Notes under the pieces: model-generated | Database searches by the model: none | Told to the model about the DNA's origin: nothing | Seen by the model: the letters and a program-made list of their open reading frames with translations, nothing else | Shown: positions 59,808-64,000 of the stretch, piece by piece | Layout: the number at the start of each line of letters is the position of its first letter | Position numbering within the stretch: position 1 is the stretch's first letter | Translations under genes and position numbers: made by a program | NCBI GenBank assembly: GCA_016218545.1 | Contig: JACRDQ010000036.1 | Span: 1-64,000 of the forward strand | Source: Elusimicrobiota bacterium | Lineage (GTDB): Bacteria; Elusimicrobiota; Elusimicrobia; UBA1565; UBA9628 | Reading direction: 5' to 3' | Length of the DNA stretch: 64,000 bases

Positions 59808-60490
59808 CCACCCGCAGCTCAGCATCCCGCTCCGCAAAGACCGCCAAGGCCGCCAAGCCGGCCAAGGCCAAGGAAGCCCCTGCCTCGCCCCGCACGCCCG
59901 ACGTCCGGCGCCACCTCATCTCGGCGGGCGCGCTCCTCGAAGGGCACTTCCTGCTCTCCTCAGGGCTCCACAGCGACAAGTACCTCCAGGCGGCCCTGCT
60001 CCTGGCCGACCCCCAGCTGGCCGAGGACATGGGCAAGGCCCTGGCCAGCGTCCAGGACGAGGTCCCCGATGCCGTGGTCTCCCCGGCCGTGGGCGGCATC
60101 GTCATCGGCCAGGAGGTCGCCCGGGCCCTCAAGGCGAAGAAGGCCTTCTTCGCCGAGCGGGTGGACGGGAGCCTCACCCTGCGCCGCGGCTTCCGGCTCC
60201 TGCCGGGAGAGAAGGTGGTCGTGGTCGAGGACGTCATCACCACCGGCCGCTCCGCCAAGGAGATCGTCACCCTGGCCCGCTCGTGGGGAGCCAAGCCCCT
60301 GGCGGTCCTCTCGGTCGCGGTGCGCAGCCTCAAGGACCCCGAGTTCGGCGTCCCCTTGAAGACCCTCCTGCGCCTGCCGCTCGTGGCCTATCAGCCGGGA
60401 GACTGCGCCCTGTGCCGCAAGGGCATCCCCCTGGTCAAGCCCGGGAGCAGGGAGTTCAGGAAGATGGCGGACGAGGCGAGGAAGAGGTAG
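59804..60490 (+). CDS. pyrE: Orotate phosphoribosyltransferase
   Basis: 228 residues, overlapping pyrF by 4 bases (ATGA). A Lys/Ala/Pro-rich extension of about 35 residues precedes the catalytic domain. The PRPP loop is VVVVEDVITTGRSAKE, preceded by SPAVGGIVIGQEVAR, and the C-terminal CALCRKGIPLVKPGS pattern is that of the longer PyrE group. It is curious that pyrF precedes pyrE here, both immediately before purine genes. Confidence 0.95.
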   Translation: MTTRSSASRSAKTAKAAKPAKAKEAPASPRTPDVRRHLISAGALLEGHFLLSSGLHSDKYLQAALLLADPQLAEDMGKALASVQDEVPDAVVSPAVGGIVIGQEVARALKAKKAFFAERVDGSLTLRRGFRLLPGEKVVVVEDVITTGRSAKEIVTLARSWGAKPLAVLSVAVRSLKDPEFGVPLKTLLRLPLVAYQPGDCALCRKGIPLVKPGSREFRKMADEARKR

Positions 60491-60496
60491 GGCCTC

Positions 60497-61507
60497 ATGA
60501 CCTCCAGCCCAGCGCGACGCCGCCGCGGCCTCAGGAGCGAGACGACCTATCGCCAGGCCGGCGTGGACACGGTCAAGGCCGACAAGCTCGTGGACTACAT
60601 CGCGTCCCGGACCAAGGGCATCGGCGGCTTCGCCGGGCTCTTCCCCCTCAAGCTCGACGGCCGAGGGGAGCACTCCCTGGTCGCGTGCACGGACGGGGTG
60701 GGCACCAAGCTCAAGATCGCCTTCCTCCTCGACCGCCACGAGACCGTGGGCATCGACCTGGTCGCGATGTGCGTCAACGACCTCATCACCTGCGGGGCCA
60801 AGCCCCTGCTCTTCCTCGACTACTACGCCACGGGCAAGCTCGACCTCAGGCGCTCCCAGCGCCTCATGGACGGCATCCTCGAGGGCTGCCGGCAGGGCCG
60901 CTCGGCCCTGCTCGGGGGAGAGACCGCGGAGATGCCCGGCTTCTACCCCAAGGGCGAGTACGACCTCGCGGGCTTCTCCGTGGGCGTCGTGGAGCGCTCG
61001 CAGGTCGTGGACGGCTCGAAGATCTTCACGGGAGACCTGCTCCTGGGCCTGCCGTCCTCGGGCCTGCACTCCAACGGCTATTCCCTGGTGCGCAAGGTCT
61101 TCTCCGACGCGGCGCTGCGCCGCCGCGGACGGGAGCTCCTGACCCCCACCCGGATCTACGTGCCCGAGATCGCCAGGCTCCAGGAAGGACTGCGCCGCGA
61201 GGGGCAGATCATCCTGGGCATGGCGCACATCACCGGAGGCGGGATCGTGGAGAACCTCCCCAGGATCCTGCCGGCCAAGGCCAGGGCCGTGATCCAGTCC
61301 CACGCCTGGAAGGTCCCCCAGCTCATGCGCGACATCCAGAAGGAGGGCCGGGTCCCGGAGCCCGAGATGTGGCGCACCTTCAACATGGGCATCGGCATGA
61401 TCGTGGTGATCCGGCCCAACGCCCTGGACACCGCGCGCTCCCTGGTGCCGGAGCTCAAGCTCATCGGCGAGATCACGGCGGGCAAGAGAGAGGTGAGGAT
61501 CGAGTGA
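60497..61507 (+). CDS. purM: Phosphoribosylformylglycinamidine cyclo-ligase (AIR synthetase)
   Basis: 336 residues. Motifs: TTYRQAGVD, CTDGVGTKLKIA, GGETAEMPGFYPKGEYDLAGF, PSSGLHSNGYSLVRK and HITGGGIVENLPRIL. ATP-dependent closure of FGAM to AIR in purine synthesis. The stop overlaps the next start (GTGA). Confidence 0.96.
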   Translation: MTSSPARRRRGLRSETTYRQAGVDTVKADKLVDYIASRTKGIGGFAGLFPLKLDGRGEHSLVACTDGVGTKLKIAFLLDRHETVGIDLVAMCVNDLITCGAKPLLFLDYYATGKLDLRRSQRLMDGILEGCRQGRSALLGGETAEMPGFYPKGEYDLAGFSVGVVERSQVVDGSKIFTGDLLLGLPSSGLHSNGYSLVRKVFSDAALRRRGRELLTPTRIYVPEIARLQEGLRREGQIILGMAHITGGGIVENLPRILPAKARAVIQSHAWKVPQLMRDIQKEGRVPEPEMWRTFNMGIGMIVVIRPNALDTARSLVPELKLIGEITAGKREVRIE

Positions 61508-63747
61508 AAAATATCGCGGTCTTCGCCTCCGGAGAGGGCATGAACCTCCAGGCCCTCATCGACGCGGCGCAGGCGCGCCGCATCCACGGCAAGATCGTGC
61601 TCGTGGTCTCGAGCGCGGCCGAGGCCGGGGCCGTGAGCCGGGCCAAGCGCGCGGGCATCGAGACCCTCGTGGCCGGGCCCAAGGACTTCGCGACCCCTGA
61701 GGAGTACAGCGCGCGCCTGGCCTCCGAGTGCAAGAGCCGCGGGGTGGACCTCATCTGCCTGGCCGGCTTCATCCACCAGCTCAAGGAGCCCCTGCTCAAG
61801 GATTTCCGCTGGCGCATCCTCAACATCCACCCCGCCCTCCTGCCCGCGTTCGGCGGCAAGGGCATGTACGGCCGCCGAGTGCACGAGGCCGTGCTGCGCT
61901 CCGGCGCCAAGGTCAGCGGCTGCACCGTGCACTTCGTCGACGAGCTCTACGACCACGGCTGGACCGTGTGCCAGGCCGCGGTGCAGGTCCTCTCCTCCGA
62001 CACTCCCGAGACCCTCTCGGCCCGCATCCGGACCCAGGAGCACTGGATCTACCCCAAGGCCGTGGCCCTCTACTGCGACAACCGCGTGCAGACGGACGAC
62101 TCGGGCGCGAAGATCCTGCCGTCCGCAAGCGAACGCACCCCGCGCGTGCGACGGGCCCTGCTCTCGGCCGCGGACAAGAGGGGCCTCGTCGAGTTCGCCA
62201 AGGCCCTCGAGGACATGGGCGTCGAGATCGTCTCCACCTCGGGCACGGCCAAGCTCCTGCAGGAGTCGGGCGTGCTGACCCGGCCCATCGACACCCTGAC
62301 GGGCTTCCCCGAGATCCTCTCCGGCCGCGTGAAGACCCTCCACCCCAGCGTGCACGGCGGCATCCTCTTCCGGCGCCAGGACCCCGAGCAGGCGCGGGAG
62401 GCCGAGCTCATGGGCATCGAGCCCATCGACCTCGTGGCCGTCAACCTCTACCCCTTCGCCCAGACCGTGGCCCGGCTCCCCTCTCCCTGGGCGCTGGAGG
62501 CCGTCGAGCAGATCGACATCGGAGGCGTGGCCCTCATCAGGGCCGCGGCCAAGAACTTCGAGCACGTGGCCGTGCTGGTCTCCCCCACCGACTACTCCGC
62601 GGTGATCGGCGAGATGGAGACCGGGCAGGGCCAGCTGAGCCCGGAGACGCGGCGGAGGCTCGCCCTGGCCGCCTTCCGCCACACCTCGGAATACGACGCC
62701 ATGATCTCCAAGGCCTGGCAGCGGACCCTAGAGCCCGTGGCCGCCTCGCCCTCGGGAGCGTCCCTGCCCCAGGCCGAGCCTCAAGCCCCGGCCCCGGCTC
62801 CCCAGGCCTTCCCGGACACCCTCACCATCACGCTCAACAAGGCCCAGGACCTCCGCTACGGGGAGAACCCCCACCAGAAAGCCGCGCTCTACAGCCGCGA
62901 CCCGGCGCCCAAGTGGCGCCAGCTCCACGGCAAGGAGCTCTCCTACAACAACCTCCTCGACGCCAGCGCCGCCTGGGAAGCCGTCTCCGAGTTCGAGGAG
63001 CCGGCGGCGGTCGTGGTCAAGCACCTCTCTCCCTGCGGCGCCGCCGTGGCCAAGGTCCCGGCCGACGCCCTGGCCAAGGCCTGGGCATGCGACCCTCTCT
63101 CGGCCTTCGGCGGGATCCTGGCCTTGAACCGGCCTCTGCCGGCCGAGGCCGCGGCCAGCCTCGCCGGCCGCTTCCTCGAAGTGGTCATCGCCCCGGGATT
63201 CGACGAGGAAGCCCTGGCCATCCTGCGCAAGAAGCCGAACCTCAGGCTCATCCTCAGGCAGGACCCTCCTTCCCACGCGCCGGTCCTGCGCTCCATCGGC
63301 GCCGAGGTCCTGGCAGCGGAGCCGGACCACATGACCTTCGCAAGCGCGCTCAAGGCCGTGACCAAGCGCCGCCCGTCCAAGGAGGAGGAAGAGGCCCTGC
63401 GCTTCGCCTGGATGGCGTGCAAGCACGTCAAGTCCAACGCCATCGTCCTGGCCTCCTTGGACGCCACCGTGGGCATCGGCGGGGGCCTGACCTCGCGCGT
63501 GGACAGCGTCAAGGTCGCGGGCATGAAGTTCCAGGCCTACCTCAAGGACAACCCGAAGCCCAAGGTCCTCGTCCTGGCCTCGGACGGCTTCTTCCCGTTC
63601 CGCGACGGGGTGGACGAGGCGGCCAAGCTCGGCGCGACCGCCGTCATCCAGCCCGGCGGCTCGGTCAAGGACGCCGAGGTCATCGCCGCGGCCGACGAGA
63701 AGGGCCTGGCCATGGTCCTGACCGGCATGAGGCACTTCAGGCACTGA
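61504..63747 (+). CDS. purNH: PurN-PurH fusion: GAR transformylase plus AICAR transformylase/IMP cyclohydrolase
   Basis: 747 residues in one uninterrupted frame, GTG start at 61504 overlapping the purM stop. Residues 1-200 are Pur[34 protein letters not shown] and [13 protein letters not shown] with the catalytic Asn, His and Asp region. From about 213 it is PurH: the IMP cyclohydrolase part has STSGTAKLL and [15 protein letters not shown], and the transformylase part [21 protein letters not shown] and [10 protein letters not shown]. The junction is a short link ([20 protein letters not shown]) with no stop or restart. Separate genes are the norm, so one chain for steps three, nine and ten of purine synthesis is notable. 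Confidence 0.95.
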   Translation: MKNIAVFASGEGMNLQALIDAAQARRIHGKIVLVVSSAAEAGAVSRAKRAGIETLVAGPKDFATPEEYSARLASECKSRGVDLICLAGFIHQLKEPLLKDFRWRILNIHPALLPAFGGKGMYGRRVHEAVLRSGAKVSGCTVHFVDELYDHGWTVCQAAVQVLSSDTPETLSARIRTQEHWIYPKAVALYCDNRVQTDDSGAKILPSASERTPRVRRALLSAADKRGLVEFAKALEDMGVEIVSTSGTAKLLQESGVLTRPIDTLTGFPEILSGRVKTLHPSVHGGILFRRQDPEQAREAELMGIEPIDLVAVNLYPFAQTVARLPSPWALEAVEQIDIGGVALIRAAAKNFEHVAVLVSPTDYSAVIGEMETGQGQLSPETRRRLALAAFRHTSEYDAMISKAWQRTLEPVAASPSGASLPQAEPQAPAPAPQAFPDTLTITLNKAQDLRYGENPHQKAALYSRDPAPKWRQLHGKELSYNNLLDASAAWEAVSEFEEPAAVVVKHLSPCGAAVAKVPADALAKAWACDPLSAFGGILALNRPLPAEAAASLAGRFLEVVIAPGFDEEALAILRKKPNLRLILRQDPPSHAPVLRSIGAEVLAAEPDHMTFASALKAVTKRRPSKEEEEALRFAWMACKHVKSNAIVLASLDATVGIGGGLTSRVDSVKVAGMKFQAYLKDNPKPKVLVLASDGFFPFRDGVDEAAKLGATAVIQPGGSVKDAEVIAAADEKGLAMVLTGMRHFRH

Positions 63748-63749
63748 CC

Positions 63750-63962
63750 ATGGGCTGGAAAGGCGTGGCCGGGACCCTGGGCATCGTGCTCATGAGCTTC
63801 CAGAACAACGCCAAGGCCATCCCTGCCTGGGTGCTCGTCTTCGTCTCCCTCTTCATGACCGCCGCGGTCTACATCTGCGTGCGGGCCTGGCTCAAGTCCC
63901 GGCAGGAGAATCTCGAGGCAGGCCCTGGCCGCAGGCCTGGCCATGGACGAGACCAGCCCTGA
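63750..63962 (+). CDS. Small single-helix membrane protein
   Basis: 70 residues starting 2 bases after purNH. One membrane helix (about 24-46: [22 protein letters not shown]) and a basic tail. No family recognised. Its place at the end of the operon suggests co-transcription; the last 38 bases of the window after it hold nothing recognisable. Confidence 0.55.
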   Translation: MGWKGVAGTLGIVLMSFQNNAKAIPAWVLVFVSLFMTAAVYICVRAWLKSRQENLEAGPGRRPGHGRDQP

Positions 63963-64000
63963 GCGCGCCTCAGCCTAGTTCGACCGATACGACGACACGC

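Noticed and set aside
60283..63747. A single 1154-codon frame beginning inside pyrE
   Set aside because: The true start is the GTG at 61504 that begins PurN; the upstream part only runs out of frame through pyrE and purM.
1..64000. tRNA or rRNA genes
   Set aside because: No cloverleaf with a TTCGA-type T arm or ribosomal RNA block was recognised on either strand; a scan with a covariance model would settle this.

Overview
The window is a GC-rich, gene-dense piece of bacterial chromosome with no mobile genes, no CRISPR array and no recognisable tRNA or rRNA gene. The cell is Gram-negative in type: there are several predicted outer-membrane beta-barrels, a lipobox protein, MltA and Slt-type murein lytic enzymes, and many signal peptides. 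Oversized secreted proteins with a near-identical signal peptide ending in a GLEP...AQ motif, followed by long Ala/Pro/Ser/Val-rich linkers, recall uncultivated Elusimicrobiota-like lineages. That placement is an inference from style, not proof.

Layout. (1) 182-7341, minus strand: a tight three-gene operon with two paralogous exported proteins (degenerate HAD-like domain plus RecB-like PD-(D/E)XK nuclease fold, one with its catalytic residues and one without) and an MFS-type transporter. (2) 7686-12474, minus: four exported proteins (Slt-like transglycosylase, Sel1-repeat protein, protein-kinase-fold protein, PrcB-like protein). (3) 12597-15967, minus: pyruvate dehydrogenase E1 alpha, E1 beta and E2. 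(4) 16026-24704: riboflavin synthesis (ribE; ribBA-ribH-ribD behind an FMN riboswitch), wrapped around a plus-strand zinc-uptake cluster (small His/Cys protein, porin-like protein, znuA-znuC-znuB). (5) 24906-35595: a GspB-like anchor protein, a secreted GH77-GH133 bifunctional glycogen debranching enzyme, an 1815-residue protein with a metallopeptidase motif, two subtilase-like domains and HEAT repeats, and a beta-barrel. (6) 35758-42641: phosphoesterase, EF-G-like GTPase, SMC. (7) 42794-45518: barnase/T1-type secreted RNase, PsbP-like protein and zinc metallopeptidase. (8) 45675-55440: MltA, UppP, nucleotidyltransferase, GT-C-like membrane protein, transglutaminase-like protein, DUF350 protein, VWA protein, unknown secreted proteins, cold-shock protein. 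(9) 56191-63962: a compact pyrC-D-F-E-purM-purN::purH operon.

How the parts fit. The housekeeping blocks give pyrimidine, purine and flavin synthesis. Much of the rest concerns the cell envelope and degradation of outside polymers: nuclease-fold proteins with a transporter, an exported RNase, exported peptidases and a secreted glycogen debrancher.

Two genome-style features stand out. Several intergenic regions hold near-perfect palindromes built on GGTGTC-N-GACACC, with sequence changes matched on both arms. Many single genes have a -10 hexamer only 5-8 bases before the start codon and no ribosome-binding site, which suggests leaderless mRNAs, while genes inside operons carry clear Shine-Dalgarno sequences.
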